A stretch of 64,000 nucleotides of DNA from Paraburkholderia aromaticivorans (GCF_012689525.1 NZ_CP051516.1:310001-374000); one strand, 5' to 3'. Counted from the stretch's first letter, positions 24,604 through 34,763 are shown. Program-made: numbers and translations. The notes: a model not told the origin generated them from the letters alone.

Positions 24604-25131
24604 ATGGCAGGCATTCTGATCATTGCGCACGCTCCGTTCGCCACCGCGTTGCGCGATTGTATTTCGCACATCTATGGTGGCTTGCCGGCTCGCATCGGCG
24701 TGATCGACGTATCGCCGGATTGCGATCCCGCACAGCAGGTTGCGTTTGCGAACTCGGAAATCGAGCGTCTCAAGGAAGAAAACGGCGCGCTCGTCCTCAC
24801 GGATATGTTCGGCGCCACGCCGGCGAATATCGCCGGACGGCTCGCGTCGTTGCCGAACGTGCGCGTGCTGTGCGGCGTCAACTTGCCGATGCTGGTGCGC
24901 GCGGTCTGTTATCGCGCCACACCACTCGACACGCTGGTCGACAAGGCACTCGCCGGCGCCACCAAGGGCGTGCACGCAATCGGGCCGGCCACGCCGGCGC
25001 CCGTCGCACCCACGGCGGAATCCGGCGACTGTTTGCCGGCTCTGCCGCCGGAGGCGGCATCGGCTGACTGTATGCCCGCCTTGCCGCCCGAAGCCGACCT
25101 GACGCAGAAAGCCGACTCGGCCGGCTTATAA
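24604..25131 (+). CDS. PTS EIIA component, mannose family
   Basis: A 175-residue protein from MAGILIIAHAPF at 24604. H9 is the phosphorylated histidine of EIIA-Man domains; LTDMFGATPANIA and CGVNLPMLVRA are typical. The C-terminal 50 residues form a Pro/Ala linker with a repeat (DCLPALPPEA, then DCMPALPPEA) that is not part of the domain. With HPr and EI downstream and no permease alongside, it is most likely a regulatory phosphorelay and not a sugar transporter. Confidence 0.85.
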   Translation: MAGILIIAHAPFATALRDCISHIYGGLPARIGVIDVSPDCDPAQQVAFANSEIERLKEENGALVLTDMFGATPANIAGRLASLPNVRVLCGVNLPMLVRAVCYRATPLDTLVDKALAGATKGVHAIGPATPAPVAPTAESGDCLPALPPEAASADCMPALPPEADLTQKADSAGL

Positions 25132-25227
25132 GTCGTTCGGCCGGCTCGCCCAGGGTTTCAAACGCATTGCAACCGCTTCGCAGTTTCACCTTTCACCACA
25201 ACACTTACCCGCGCTTCGGACCATCAC

Positions 25228-25497
25228 ATGCTGCAACAGGAAACGACAATTGTGAACAAGCTGGGGCTGCACGCGCGCGCGTCGGCCAAGTTGACCCAAC
25301 TCGCGGGCAACTATCAGGCGGAAATCTGGATGAGCCGTAATGGCCGCCGTATCAACGCCAAGAGCATCATGGGCGTGATGATGCTGGCCGCGGGCATCGG
25401 CAGCACGGTGCTGATCGAAACGGAAGGCTCCGACGAAAAAGAAGCGATGGACGCATTGTTGAAACTGATTGCCGATAAATTCGGCGAGGGGCAGTGA
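25228..25497 (+). CDS. ptsH: phosphocarrier protein HPr
   Basis: An 89-residue HPr. The active-site H15 lies in NKLGLHARAS, and S46 lies in AKSIMGVM where HPr kinase acts in bacteria that have it. It passes phosphate from EI (25802) to EIIA (24604). A terminator follows, and EI has its own -10 box, so EI may be transcribed separately. Confidence 0.95.
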   Translation: MLQQETTIVNKLGLHARASAKLTQLAGNYQAEIWMSRNGRRINAKSIMGVMMLAAGIGSTVLIETEGSDEKEAMDALLKLIADKFGEGQ

Positions 25498-25526
25498 ACT
25501 GGCGCGTCCACGTTGCGATGAGCAGA

Positions 25527-25556
25527 AACGCCGCGGTTGTCCGCGGCGTTTTTTTT
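25527..25556 (+). terminator. terminator after ptsH
   Basis: AACGCCGCGG ttgt CCGCGGCGTT followed by further T residues; ten-base perfect stem. Confidence 0.9.
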
Positions 25557-25730
25557 AGCGCATGACAATGGGCAGACGAAACGCGCGTGAGGGCGCGCGC
25601 GTCGACATGCGCATGCAAGACTCAGCCTTGCTGAAACGCGAGACGGATGAAGGCGCATCACGACGGCTGCTTACGGTATTTCGTGCTGCACTGCACACAG
25701 CCCCAGCGCACCTGCAAAGGGCGCGGAATT

Positions 25731-25736
25731 TATAAT
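25731..25736 (+). promoter_or_regulatory. -10 box of ptsI
   Basis: A perfect TATAAT, 65 bases before the ptsI start, in an intergenic region with no gene. I cannot find a good -35 box at the right distance, so the promoter may need an activator. Confidence 0.45.
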
Positions 25737-25801
25737 GACGAACAGTGTCTGAGAGCATTGCAGCGGTTTGCCGCGGCATTACACAACTAGAGGAGGTGCG
25801 C

Positions 25802-27550
25802 GTGTCCTTCACGCTGCATGGAATTCCCGTGTCACGCGGTATCGCCATCGGGCGGGCTTATCTGATCGCCCCGGCTGCACTTGACGTAGACCACTATCTG
25901 ATCGAACCCGCCCAGATCGAGAGCGAGATCGAGCGCTTTCGCACGGCCCAACAACACGTGCATTACGAGCTCGAAACGCTGCGTGCCGATCTCGCCGCGG
26001 ATGCGCCGAGTGAAATGGGCGCGTTCATCACCGTTCATTCAATGATCCTGAACGATGCGATGCTCGTGCAGGAAACCTTCGACCTGATCCGTACACGCCG
26101 CTACAACGTGGAGTGGGCGCTGACCGAGCAGCTCGAGCGCCTGTCGCGCCATTTCGACGACATCGAAGACGAGTACCTGCGCGAGCGCAAAGCCGATATC
26201 GAACAGGTAGTGGAGCGCGTGCTGAAGGCGCTGGCCGGCGCGTCGGTGGGTCTGGGAGACGGCGTGCACGGCGCGTGCGACGAAATGATCGTGGTCGCGC
26301 ACGACATCGCGCCGGCCGACATGATGCAGTTCAAGACCCAGACGTTTCAGGGTTTCGTCACGGACCTCGGCGGCCGCACGTCGCACACGGCGATCGTCGC
26401 GCGTAGCCTGGGCATCCCGGCGGCGGTCGGCGTGCAGCACGCGAGCGCGCTGATTCGCCAGGACGACCTGATCATCGTCGACGGCGATCACGGGATTGTG
26501 ATCGTCGACCCCGCGCCGATCGTGCTGGAAGAGTACTCGTATCGGCAAAGTGAGAAAGCGCTCGAGCAGCGCAAGCTGCAGCGGCTCAAGTTTTCGCCCA
26601 CACAAACGCTGTGCGGCACCCGCATCGAACTGTGCGCGAACATCGAGTTGCCGGACGACGCGCGCGCGGCGATCGACGCGGGCGCGACGGGCGTCGGCCT
26701 GTTCCGCACTGAGTTCCTGTTCATGAATCACAAGGACCGCTTGCCGGAAGAGGAAGAGCAGTTCGGCGCGTACCGTCGCGCGGTCGAGCTGATGAACGGG
26801 CTGCCGGTCACCATCCGCACCATCGACGTGGGCGCCGACAAGCCGCTCGATTCGATGAGCGGGGGCGATAGTTACGAAACCGCCGCGAATCCGGCCCTGG
26901 GGCTGAGAGCGATTCGCTGGAGCCTTTCCGAGCCGCAGATGTTCCTCACGCAGTTGCGCGCGATTCTGCGCGCGTCGGCGTTCGGCTTGGTGAAAATTCT
27001 GATTCCGATGCTCGCGCACGCGCAGGAAATCGACCAGACGCTCGATCTGATTCGCGAAGCCAAGCGTCAGCTCGACGACGCGGGTATGGCCTACGATCCG
27101 AACGTACAGGTCGGCGCGATGATCGAGATCCCGGCCGCCGCCATCGCTTTGCCGCTGTTCCTGAAGCGGCTCGATTTCCTGTCGATCGGCACCAACGATC
27201 TGATCCAGTACACGCTCGCGATCGATCGCGCGGACAACTCGGTCGCGCATTTGTACGACCCGCTGCATCCGGCGGTTCTGTATCTGATCGCGTTCACGCT
27301 GCGCGAAGCGAAGCGGGCGGGCGTGCCGGTCTCGGTGTGCGGTGAGATGGCCGGGGATCCGGCGTTGACGCGTCTATTGCTCGGCATGGGCCTCACCGAG
27401 TTTTCGATGCATCCGAGCCAGCTGCTGGTGGTGAAGCAGGAAGTGCTGCGCTCGCATCTGAAGACGCTGGAGAAGCCGGTGGCCGATGTGCTGGCATCGT
27501 TCGAACCGGAAGAAGTGCAGGCTGCGCTGAAGCGCGTGATGCTGGCCTGA
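25802..27550 (+). CDS. ptsI: PTS enzyme I (phosphoenolpyruvate-protein phosphotransferase)
   Basis: A 582-residue enzyme I, the usual length. I use the GTG at 25802 because AGGAGGTG lies 4 bases upstream; the frame is open to 25745 but has no other binding site. The phosphohistidine is in GGRTSHTAIVARSLGIPA; the PEP-binding barrel has GVGLFRTEFLFMN, NPALGLRAIRW, MIEIPAAAI and SIGTNDLIQYTLAIDR. It takes phosphate from PEP and gives it to HPr. A bidirectional terminator follows. Confidence 0.95.
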   Translation: MSFTLHGIPVSRGIAIGRAYLIAPAALDVDHYLIEPAQIESEIERFRTAQQHVHYELETLRADLAADAPSEMGAFITVHSMILNDAMLVQETFDLIRTRRYNVEWALTEQLERLSRHFDDIEDEYLRERKADIEQVVERVLKALAGASVGLGDGVHGACDEMIVVAHDIAPADMMQFKTQTFQGFVTDLGGRTSHTAIVARSLGIPAAVGVQHASALIRQDDLIIVDGDHGIVIVDPAPIVLEEYSYRQSEKALEQRKLQRLKFSPTQTLCGTRIELCANIELPDDARAAIDAGATGVGLFRTEFLFMNHKDRLPEEEEQFGAYRRAVELMNGLPVTIRTIDVGADKPLDSMSGGDSYETAANPALGLRAIRWSLSEPQMFLTQLRAILRASAFGLVKILIPMLAHAQEIDQTLDLIREAKRQLDDAGMAYDPNVQVGAMIEIPAAAIALPLFLKRLDFLSIGTNDLIQYTLAIDRADNSVAHLYDPLHPAVLYLIAFTLREAKRAGVPVSVCGEMAGDPALTRLLLGMGLTEFSMHPSQLLVVKQEVLRSHLKTLEKPVADVLASFEPEEVQAALKRVMLA

Positions 27551-27579
27551 GTCGCCGCCGTTCGCTTCATTAGATAAAG

Positions 27580-27606
27580 AAACGCCGCCCATTGGGCGGC
27601 GTTTCT
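27580..27606. terminator. bidirectional terminator between ptsI and the ThiF-family gene
   Basis: AAACGCCGCCC att GGGCGGCGTTT with T-rich tail on the + strand and AAAGAAA upstream; lies between convergent genes. Confidence 0.8.
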
Positions 27607-27635
27607 GTTTCAGCGTGCGGCTGAAGAGGCTAGTG

Positions 27636-28394
27636 TCAGGCGAGGTGCGTCTGCCCGCACACCGGGCAATCCGGCTGGCGCGTGATGCGCATCGTAGTCC
27701 ACTCCATCCGCAGCGAATCGAGCATCATCAGCCGGCCGAGCAACGGCGTGCCGATTCCGCCGATCACCTTAAGCGCTTCAGCGGCCTGCATCGAGCCGAC
27801 GATGCCGACTGTCGGCGCGAACACGCCCATCGTCGAACACGCGACTTCTTCGAACGGCTGGTCTTCGGGAAACACGCAGGCATAGCACGGCGAAGCTGGG
27901 TCGCGGAAATCAAAGGTGCTGATCTGGCCGTCGAAGCGCAACGCCGCGCCCGACACCAGCGGCACGCCGTGTTTCACGCAGGCGCGGTTGATCGCATGGC
28001 GCGTGGCGAAGTTATCCGTGCAATCGAGCACGACGCTCGCGTGCGGCACTTGCGCGTCGAGCCACGCGTCGTCGACGCGCTCGGCCACCGCGTTCACCAC
28101 GACCTCGGGATTGATCTGCGCGATCGCGTCGCGTCCGGACTCCACCTTCTTGCGTCCAACCGATGCGGTCACATGCAGGATTTGCCGCTGCAGATTGGTC
28201 AGGTCGACCGTATCCGCATCGACCAGCGTCAAACGGCCGACGCCGGCCGCCGCCAGATACATCGCAGCGGGCGAACCCAAGCCGCCCGCGCCGACGACGA
28301 TCGCGTGCGCATCGAGAAAGCGCTGCTGCGCCTCGATACCGATTTCATCGACGAGGATGTGGCGGGAATAGCGAAGGAGTTGATCGTCGTTCAT
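27636..28394 (-). CDS. HesA/MoeB/ThiF-family adenylyltransferase
   Basis: A 252-residue E1-like enzyme from MNDDQLLRYSRHILVDEIG at 28394. It has the ATP-binding GAGGLGSPAAMYLAAAGVG, the DLTNLQRQILH block, LDCTDNF and zinc CxxC pairs (CYACV and CPVCG). It adenylates the C terminus of a small sulfur-carrier protein; whether the partner is MoaD or ThiS cannot be decided here. There is no thi or moa gene alongside. Confidence 0.9.
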   Translation of the reverse strand: MNDDQLLRYSRHILVDEIGIEAQQRFLDAHAIVVGAGGLGSPAAMYLAAAGVGRLTLVDADTVDLTNLQRQILHVTASVGRKKVESGRDAIAQINPEVVVNAVAERVDDAWLDAQVPHASVVLDCTDNFATRHAINRACVKHGVPLVSGAALRFDGQISTFDFRDPASPCYACVFPEDQPFEEVACSTMGVFAPTVGIVGSMQAAEALKVIGGIGTPLLGRLMMLDSLRMEWTTMRITRQPDCPVCGQTHLA

Positions 28395-28512
28395 GGCGGG
28401 GCGCGTGAATGTATCGCGCGATGTGATGCAGGACCGATGGACCTGCCGTGCGCGTTGTCGATATTTTAATCGCGCCGGGAGCGGGTGTTCTGACTGGTGC
28501 CGGGTATTACAG

Positions 28513-28547
28513 CGTGTCTTCGCAGCATGTTCCACTGCGAAGACACG
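28513..28547 (-). terminator. hairpin after ctpA
   Basis: CGTGTCTTCGCAG (28513-28525) pairs perfectly with CTGCGAAGACACG (28535-28547), 14 bases past the ctpA stop on the minus strand. No T-run follows, so it may protect the mRNA end or terminate with Rho. Confidence 0.5.
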
Positions 28548-28560
28548 TCAGGCTTGCTGC

Positions 28561-30141
28561 TTAGTTGCTTTGCGAAGCAGGCGCCGAGGCCGGGGCCGAT
28601 GCACCCGGCACCGGTTGCGTCGGCTTCACCGCGACCGGCGCGGACGCCGACGTGGCCGGCTTGTTTTGCGCGAGACGGCGCTCGGTCAGCGACTTCGATT
28701 CCTGCACCGGCTTGCCTTCCAGCTTGTTCAGAGCCTGTTGCAGCATGAAGTCGTCGGCCGAACCGAATTCCACCGGCTTGCGCTCACGATCCTTCTGACG
28801 CTGTTCCGGCGTCTTCTTATCGTTCTGCTCTTCAAGCTGGCGCAACTGGTCCATGCGTTCCTGTTCGCGCTGTTCCGCTTCCTTCTTCTCGTTCGGGTCT
28901 TGCGTGTTCGCAAGGTGATTCGTGTAGTCGACTTCGCGCGTGACAAGTGCGTCGTCCGGATCGCCTTCTGCGTATTGATCGACCGCGACGTCAGGACGGA
29001 TGCCCTTGTTCTGGATCGACCGGCCGCTCGGCGTGTAGTAGTACGCCGTGGTCAGACGCAGTGCGGTTTCGGCTGTCATGGGACGCACGGTCTGCACCGA
29101 ACCCTTCCCGAAGGTGGTCTTGCCGACGATCAGCGCACGATGCTGATCCTGCAGCGCGCCCGCGACGATTTCCGACGCCGACGCGGAGTACGCGTTGGTC
29201 AGCACGATCATCGGCACGGTCTTGAAGATCGGCGCTTCGTCCTTCAGCGGATCGCTGTCGAAGGATTGCAGGCGGTAGTTGTCGTAGGTGTCGCGATAGA
29301 CCTGTTTCGAATCCGGAATCTGGCCGTTGGTGGACACCACAACCGAATTCGGCGGCAGGAACGCGCCGGCCACGCCGACCGCGCTTTGCAGCAGGCCGCC
29401 GCCGTTGTTGCGCAGGTCGAGCACGAGGCCCTTCAAATTCGGCTGCTGACGCGCGATGTCTTGCAGTTTCGCGGCAAGGTCAGGCGTGGTGCGTTCCTGG
29501 AAGCTGGTGATCCGCACATAGGCGTAGCCCGGCGCAAGGATCTTCATCTTGACCGACTGGACCTTGATGATCGCGCGCGTCACGGTGAGCGGGAACGTGC
29601 GGTCGTCGGTCTTGCGGAAGATGGTGAGCGTGACCTTGGTGCCCGGGTCGCCGCGCATCTGCTTGACCGCCTGGTCGAGCGTCATGCCGCGCACGGGCTT
29701 GTCGTTGATACGCGTGATCAGGTCGCCCGGACGAATGCCGGCGCGGAACGCGGGCGTGTCCTCGATCGGCGAAATCACCTTGATCAGGCCGTCTTCCGAA
29801 GAAATTTCGATGCCGAGGCCGGCGAAGCGACCCTTGGTCTGCTCCTGCAGTTCCTCGTAATCGGTCTTGTCGAGATACGACGAGTGCGGGTCGAGGCTCG
29901 ACACCATGCCCTTGATGGCGGCGGTGAGAAGCTTTTTATCGTCGACCGGTTCGACGTATTCGTGCTTGATTTGCCCGAAGACTTCGGCAAAGAGCCTGAG
30001 CTGGTCCAGCGGCAGCGGAGCAACAGCGTTCGACGCTGCGCTGGCGGGTTGCTGGGCTGAAGCCGAGAGTTGCAGGGTGGCAAATACGCCGGTAGCAAGG
30101 CCCGCGGCAATCAGGCCGATATTTTTCAGGTTCTTTCGCAT
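28561..30141 (-). CDS. ctpA: C-terminal processing protease (S41 family)
   Basis: A 526-residue periplasmic protease. Signal or anchor at residues 10-30 (NIGLIAAGLATGVFATLQL), then a helical region, a PDZ domain (GLGIEISSEDGLIKVISPIEDTPAFRAGI) and the S41 catalytic domain with Ser in NAYSASASEI and Lys in GKTTFGKGSVQ. The C-terminal 100 residues are charged and Pro/Ala-rich, with no fold I can see. Such proteases trim penicillin-binding proteins or degrade periplasmic substrates. gpmA lies upstream on the same strand with a 304-base gap that holds no gene I can see. Confidence 0.9.
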   Translation of the reverse strand: MRKNLKNIGLIAAGLATGVFATLQLSASAQQPASAASNAVAPLPLDQLRLFAEVFGQIKHEYVEPVDDKKLLTAAIKGMVSSLDPHSSYLDKTDYEELQEQTKGRFAGLGIEISSEDGLIKVISPIEDTPAFRAGIRPGDLITRINDKPVRGMTLDQAVKQMRGDPGTKVTLTIFRKTDDRTFPLTVTRAIIKVQSVKMKILAPGYAYVRITSFQERTTPDLAAKLQDIARQQPNLKGLVLDLRNNGGGLLQSAVGVAGAFLPPNSVVVSTNGQIPDSKQVYRDTYDNYRLQSFDSDPLKDEAPIFKTVPMIVLTNAYSASASEIVAGALQDQHRALIVGKTTFGKGSVQTVRPMTAETALRLTTAYYYTPSGRSIQNKGIRPDVAVDQYAEGDPDDALVTREVDYTNHLANTQDPNEKKEAEQREQERMDQLRQLEEQNDKKTPEQRQKDRERKPVEFGSADDFMLQQALNKLEGKPVQESKSLTERRLAQNKPATSASAPVAVKPTQPVPGASAPASAPASQSN

Positions 30142-30445
30142 AGAGTCTGTTGCGGTCGGAAGCGCGTGGCAGCGTCGATAGAGATGGGGACGGACAAGTA
30201 TAACTGCACACCCGCCAAGTCAGGGCGCGGCGCAGGCAATCGTGATTCGACAGCACGAGCCGGGCCTGGTTCGTTGGATTGCGGGCACAACGATGAAGTA
30301 ATGTGCCGTAACGGATGGAAGGCGGCCAGAACGGCGCGCTCGAATGACGCGAGCCGCGCTGACCGGTACGTCTCGCCGGCCGGCGCGACCCGTGAGCCGC
30401 CACTCGCCGCGTTTCTGACGGCAACATGGCGGCAAGATGGCAGAA

Positions 30446-31192
30446 TCAGCCCGCCTTGCCTTGCTTGGCAACAGCGGCCTGTGCCTTGGCGATCGCTTCC
30501 TGGTCGCCCAGATAGTAGTGCTTGATCGGTTTCAGGTTTTCGTCGAGTTCATAGACGAGCGGCACGCCGTTCGGAATATTCAGGCCGACGATGTCGTTGT
30601 CCGAAATATTGTCGAGGTACTTCACCAGCGCGCGGATCGAGTTGCCGTGGGCGGCGATCACGACCTTGCGGCCCGACTTGATGGCCGGCGCAATCGACTC
30701 GTTCCACAGGGGCAGAACGCGCGCGACCGTGTCTTTAAGGCATTCGGTGAGCGGCAGTTGCTCGCGCGGCACCTTGGCGTAGCGCGGATCGTCGTAGGGC
30801 GCGCGTTCGTCCGTCGCCTCGAGCGCCGGCGGCGGCGTGTCGTAGCTGCGGCGCCAGACCAGCACCTGTTCGTCGCCGAATTTGGCGGCCGTCTCCGCCT
30901 TGTTCAGACCCGACAGCGCGCCGTAGTGGCGTTCGTTCAGACGCCACGAATGCACCACCGGCAGGTACATCAGATCCATTTTGTCCTGCACATGCCACAA
31001 GGTGCGGATCGCGCGCTTGAGCACCGACGTGTAGGCGATGTCGAACGTGTAGCCCGAGTCCTTTAGCAGCACGCCCGCTTGCTGCGCTTCACTGTTGCCT
31101 TGCTCGGTGAGGTCGACGTCGACCCAACCCGTGAAGCGGTTTTCCTTGTTCCACGTCGATTCGCCGTGGCGGATGAGAACGAGTTTGTACAT
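30446..31192 (-). CDS. gpmA: 2,3-bisphosphoglycerate-dependent phosphoglycerate mutase
   Basis: A 248-residue glycolytic enzyme interconverting 3- and 2-phosphoglycerate. Phospho-acceptor H9 lies in [18 protein letters not shown]; the second His is in [17 protein letters not shown]. Length matches GpmA exactly. It is divergent from the rhodanese gene, with about 140 bases between the two starts. Confidence 0.95.
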   Translation of the reverse strand: MYKLVLIRHGESTWNKENRFTGWVDVDLTEQGNSEAQQAGVLLKDSGYTFDIAYTSVLKRAIRTLWHVQDKMDLMYLPVVHSWRLNERHYGALSGLNKAETAAKFGDEQVLVWRRSYDTPPPALEATDERAPYDDPRYAKVPREQLPLTECLKDTVARVLPLWNESIAPAIKSGRKVVIAAHGNSIRALVKYLDNISDNDIVGLNIPNGVPLVYELDENLKPIKHYYLGDQEAIAKAQAAVAKQGKAG

Positions 31193-31330
31193 GAGATTGC
31201 CGGTCGGTAGTGAGGAAGCGGTAAAGCGCTGCGCGGGGTCCTCTGAAGGAGCGCCGCCATCGCGTCAGACGGTTATTTTATAATGGCTGGATTGCCCTTT
31301 TCGATTTCTCTCTTTTTCGGCGGATTTTCC

Positions 31331-31756
31331 GTGAAGTTTTTCACTGATTACACAAACCTTGTACTGATCGCGATCGTCCTCATCTCCGGTGGGTTGCTGC
31401 TGTGGCCGACGATTCGCCGGCGCGGCCGTGGCGGCCTGTCGGCCGCTGAGGCCACGCAACTGATCAACCGGCGCAATGCGGCGGTCATCGATCTGCGTCC
31501 GTCCGCCGACTACGCCAAAGGGCATTTGCCCGCGGCACGGCACCTTGAATTTGCAGAGTTGCAGGCGAAGGTCGCGCAACTCGTGAAGAACAAGAGCAAC
31601 CCGGTGCTGCTGGTATGCCAGACCGGCCAGCAGTCGAACAAGGCAGCGCGTATCGTGCAGGATGCAGGTTACGCGGAAGTCCATGTTCTCGAAGGCGGCG
31701 TCGACGCCTGGCAGAAAGCCGGTATGCCGGTTGTGAAACAAGGAGCAGCCAAGTGA
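31331..31756 (+). CDS. membrane-anchored rhodanese
   Basis: A 141-residue protein with one N-terminal membrane segment (TNLVLIAIVLISGGLLLW) and a rhodanese domain carrying the active-site Cys in LLVCQTGQQSNKAA. I choose the GTG at 31331 over the ATG at 31283, because TATAAT at 31279-31284 covers that ATG. Rhodaneses move sulfane sulfur to thiol acceptors; the substrate here is unknown. Its stop overlaps the grxC start, and the two belong to the rhodanese-grxC-secB-gpsA run common in this group. Confidence 0.85.
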   Translation: MKFFTDYTNLVLIAIVLISGGLLLWPTIRRRGRGGLSAAEATQLINRRNAAVIDLRPSADYAKGHLPAARHLEFAELQAKVAQLVKNKSNPVLLVCQTGQQSNKAARIVQDAGYAEVHVLEGGVDAWQKAGMPVVKQGAAK

Positions 31757-32016
31757 ACAAAGTGATCATGTACAGCACCCAGGTGTGCCCGTATTGCCAG
31801 ATGGCCGAACGTCTTTTAAAGTCGCGCGGCGTCGAGCACGTTGAAAAGGTACTGATCGACAAAGACCCGGCCCGTCGTGAGGAAATGATGACCCGGACCG
31901 GTCGCCGCACGGTGCCGCAAGTGTTCATCGGCGAGACGCATGTGGGCGGGTACGATGACCTCTCCGCGCTCGATCGCGCGGGCGGCTTGATGCCGCTGCT
32001 CGAAGCAACCGCCTGA
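31753..32016 (+). CDS. grxC: glutaredoxin 3
   Basis: An 87-residue glutaredoxin with active site CPYC and glutathione-binding TVPQVFIG and GGYDD. It starts at a GTG that overlaps the TGA of the rhodanese gene (GTGA), a clear case of coupled translation. It reduces protein disulfides using glutathione, made by the gshAB genes in the same window. Confidence 0.9.
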   Translation: MNKVIMYSTQVCPYCQMAERLLKSRGVEHVEKVLIDKDPARREEMMTRTGRRTVPQVFIGETHVGGYDDLSALDRAGGLMPLLEATA

Positions 32017-32106
32017 ATTCGCGCGCCCACGGGCGCATGAAGGCGGGTGAACCACAAGCCGGCGCGTCCTCGCCCCATCAGGGCGGGCGAAGCGCCGCAA
32101 CGATCT

Positions 32107-32132
32107 GGCGGCCCATGCAAGCATGGGCCGCC
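32107..32132. other. perfect 12-bp stem-loop in the secB leader
   Basis: GGCGGCCCATGC aa GCATGGGCCGCC, 32 bases upstream of the secB ATG. There is no T-run, so it may be an attenuator-like or mRNA-stabilising element between grxC and secB. Confidence 0.45.
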
Positions 32133-32164
32133 GCCATGCATACCTATCAGGGAATCACTTCATC

Positions 32165-32635
32165 ATGTCCGACGAGAATAACCAGCCGTTCTTCAACATC
32201 CAGCGCATCTACCTGAAGGACATGTCGCTCGAGCAGCCGAATTCGCCGGGCATCTTCCTCGAGCAGGAAATGCCCTCGGTCGAAGTCGAAGTCGACGTGA
32301 AGGCCGAGCGTCTCGCCGACACCGTGTTCGAAATCCTCGTCACGGGCACGGTCACGGCCAAGGTGTCGGACAAGGTGGCGTTCCTGATCGAAGCCAAGCA
32401 AGCCGGCATTTTCGACATCCGCAACATTCCGGCTGAGCAGATCGACCCGCTGGTCGGCATTGCCTGCCCGACCATCCTGTTCCCGTACCTGCGCTCGAAC
32501 ATCGCCGACGCGATCACCCGCGCCGGTTTCCCGCCGATCCACCTCGCCGAGATCAACTTCCAGGCGCTGTACGAGCAACGCCTCGCGCAGATGGGTGGCC
32601 AGGACGGCGCGGCGCAGAACGGCGTCACGCACTAA
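32165..32635 (+). CDS. secB: protein-export chaperone SecB
   Basis: A 156-residue SecB starting [19 protein letters not shown] at 32165. It has the conserved [15 protein letters not shown] region and the [18 protein letters not shown] block; the C-terminal tail is variable. It holds preproteins unfolded and hands them to SecA. It lies between grxC and gpsA. Confidence 0.95.
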
Positions 32636-32657
32636 AGTGTCGCAGGCGGTGCCGGCT

Positions 32658-33656
32658 ATGAAGGTTGCTGTCCTTGGCGCCGGCGCATGGGGCACAGCCC
32701 TCGCCGGCCATCTGGCCGTGCGGCACGACACGCTGCTGTGGGCGCGCGAGTCCGCGCTCGTTGCCGATCTCTCCGCTTCGCACGAAAACGCCCGCTATCT
32801 GGCGGGCGTTGCTTTGCCGCCGGCGCTTCGCTATGAAGCCGATTTCGACGCAGCGCTCGACCACGCGCTCGCCGACGACGCGTTATGCGTCGTGGCGACG
32901 CCCGTGGCTGGACTGCGCGGTCTGTTTCAGGCGATGCGCGACGCGGGCAAAGTGCCGGCCCATGTGGTGTGGTTGTGCAAAGGGTTTGAAGCCGACTCGC
33001 AGTTGATGCCGCATCAGGTGGTCGCGGCCGAATTGCCGGAGCACGGCAGTAATGGCGTGCTGTCCGGTCCGAGCTTCGCGCGCGAAGTCGGGCAGGGCTT
33101 GCCGGTTGCGTTGACCATCGCGAGTGCGTCGGCGGCGTGCCGCGAGCGCACAGTCGCCGCGTTTCATCACGGCGCCATGCGCATCTATACCGGCGACGAC
33201 GTCGTCGGCGTGGAGGTGGGCGGCGCGGTGAAAAACGTGCTGGCCATTGCAACAGGCATCGCGGACGGCCTCGGTCTCGGTCTCAATGCGCGCGCGGCGC
33301 TGATTACGCGCGGTCTCGCCGAAATGTCGCGCCTCGGCGTGACGCTTGGCGGACGGGCGGAAACGTTCACCGGTTTGACCGGCCTCGGCGATCTGATCCT
33401 GACCGCAACCGGCGATCTGTCGCGCAATCGCACGGTCGGCGTGCAACTCGCCGCGGGCCGCACGCTCGACGATATTCTCGGCGCCCTAGGTCACGTGGCC
33501 GAAGGCGTGCGTTGCGCGCAGGCAGTCCTCGCGATTGCTCGTGCGCATGCGATCGAGATGCCGATCACGCAGGCGGTCTGTGCCGTGCTGTTCGACGGCG
33601 TGGCGCCGCGCGACGCCGTCAGCGCCCTGCTGCGGCGCGACTCCAAAGCTGAATAA
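32658..33656 (+). CDS. gpsA: glycerol-3-phosphate dehydrogenase [NAD(P)+]
   Basis: A 332-residue enzyme from ATG 32658, 22 bases after secB. N-terminal NAD(P) loop [29 protein letters not shown] and the catalytic Lys in [13 protein letters not shown] are all present. It reduces dihydroxyacetone phosphate to glycerol 3-phosphate for phospholipid synthesis. Confidence 0.95.
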   Translation: MKVAVLGAGAWGTALAGHLAVRHDTLLWARESALVADLSASHENARYLAGVALPPALRYEADFDAALDHALADDALCVVATPVAGLRGLFQAMRDAGKVPAHVVWLCKGFEADSQLMPHQVVAAELPEHGSNGVLSGPSFAREVGQGLPVALTIASASAACRERTVAAFHHGAMRIYTGDDVVGVEVGGAVKNVLAIATGIADGLGLGLNARAALITRGLAEMSRLGVTLGGRAETFTGLTGLGDLILTATGDLSRNRTVGVQLAAGRTLDDILGALGHVAEGVRCAQAVLAIARAHAIEMPITQAVCAVLFDGVAPRDAVSALLRRDSKAE

Positions 33657-33667
33657 GCCTTGTCTTT

Positions 33668-33702
33668 CAGCCGTTTAGCGCGCAAAAGCGCTGAACGGCT
33701 GC
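33668..33702 (+). terminator. hairpin after gpsA
   Basis: CAGCCGTTTAGCGC and GCGCTGAACGGCTG form a 14-bp stem with one G-T pair, 12 bases after the gpsA stop. No strong T-run follows. Confidence 0.55.
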
Positions 33703-33753
33703 CTGCTCTCGCTGTCCACGTTTTTATCGACGCTTCGGATCAGCGAGGTTCCC

Positions 33754-34302
33754 ATGCTCAGATTCAATCGTTGCACGCTGGACGCATGCGTGGTCGATAT
33801 CACCACGCTCGCCGTGGATGCGATCGTCAATGCCGCGAACACGTCGTTATTGGGCGGAGGCGGCGTTGACGGCGCGATTCATCGCGCGGCCGGCAAGGCG
33901 TTGCTGCGCGAGTGCGAGACGTTAGGCGGCTGCGCGACCGGCGACGCGAAGCTGACCGCCGGCTATCGTCTGCCGGCCAAACACGTGATTCACGCCGTCG
34001 GCCCGGTCTGGCGCGGCGGGGCGCATGGCGAGGCCGACTTGCTGGCTTCGTGCTATCAGCGCTCGCTCGAGGTGGCGCGCGAAGCGCAGTGCAAGAGCAT
34101 TGCGTTTCCCGCGATCAGTTGCGGCATCTACCATTTTCCTGCTGACGAGGCCGTGCGGATCGCGGTCGGCACGGTGCTCGACACGTTGCCGCGTGCGCCG
34201 CAAATCGAACGGGTGGTGTTCGCCTGTTTCGACGACGCCATGTTCGCGCGCTACGAAGCCGAATTGAAACTCCGTCAGGCGCCGCCGTCGAAGCCGGTTT
34301 GA
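33754..34302 (+). CDS. macrodomain protein, O-acetyl-ADP-ribose deacetylase type
   Basis: A 182-residue macrodomain of the YmdB/MacroD class: [27 protein letters not shown] binds ADP-ribose, and [16 protein letters not shown] completes the pocket. Family members hydrolyse O-acetyl-ADP-ribose, the product of sirtuins, or remove ADP-ribose from proteins. Its 3' end overlaps that of trmL by 28 bases in convergent orientation. Confidence 0.9.
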   Translation: MLRFNRCTLDACVVDITTLAVDAIVNAANTSLLGGGGVDGAIHRAAGKALLRECETLGGCATGDAKLTAGYRLPAKHVIHAVGPVWRGGAHGEADLLASCYQRSLEVAREAQCKSIAFPAISCGIYHFPADEAVRIAVGTVLDTLPRAPQIERVVFACFDDAMFARYEAELKLRQAPPSKPV

Positions 34303-34745
34303 CGCCACGCTTCAAACACCACGACCGCGACGGTATTCGACAGATTCAGGCTGCGGTTGCCTGGCCGCATGGGCAAGCGCACGCGTTGCTCGTTGGCGAA
34401 CTGATCGAGCACCGAGTCAGGCAGGCCGCGCGTCTCGGCGCCGAACACAAACCAGTCGCCGGATTGAAAGGCGTGCTCGTGAAAGCGTCCCGAGCCGCGC
34501 GTGGTGAAGGCAAACATGCGCGCCGGGTCCGGCGATTCCTTGGCGATAAACGCCGCCCAATCGGCATGCACGTTCATTTGCGCGTACTCGTGATAGTCGA
34601 GGCCGGCGCGGCGCAACTTGGCGTCGTCGAGTGGAAAGCCGAGCGGCTCGATCAGATGCAGCCGTGCGCCGGTGTTGGCGCACAGGCGGATCACGTTGCC
34701 GGTGTTGGGCGGGATTTCCGGTTCTACGAGAACGACATTGAACAT
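34275..34745 (-). CDS. trmL: tRNA (cytidine(34)-2'-O)-methyltransferase
   Basis: A 156-residue SPOUT methyltransferase starting [21 protein letters not shown], which modifies the wobble base of two leucine tRNAs in E. coli. The trefoil-knot motifs [11 protein letters not shown] and [27 protein letters not shown] are clear. It lies 18 bases downstream of comF on the minus strand and overlaps the macrodomain gene end. Confidence 0.95.
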   Translation of the reverse strand: MFNVVLVEPEIPPNTGNVIRLCANTGARLHLIEPLGFPLDDAKLRRAGLDYHEYAQMNVHADWAAFIAKESPDPARMFAFTTRGSGRFHEHAFQSGDWFVFGAETRGLPDSVLDQFANEQRVRLPMRPGNRSLNLSNTVAVVVFEAWRQTGFDGGA

Positions 34746-34763
34746 GGTGAGCTCAGGTGGAGA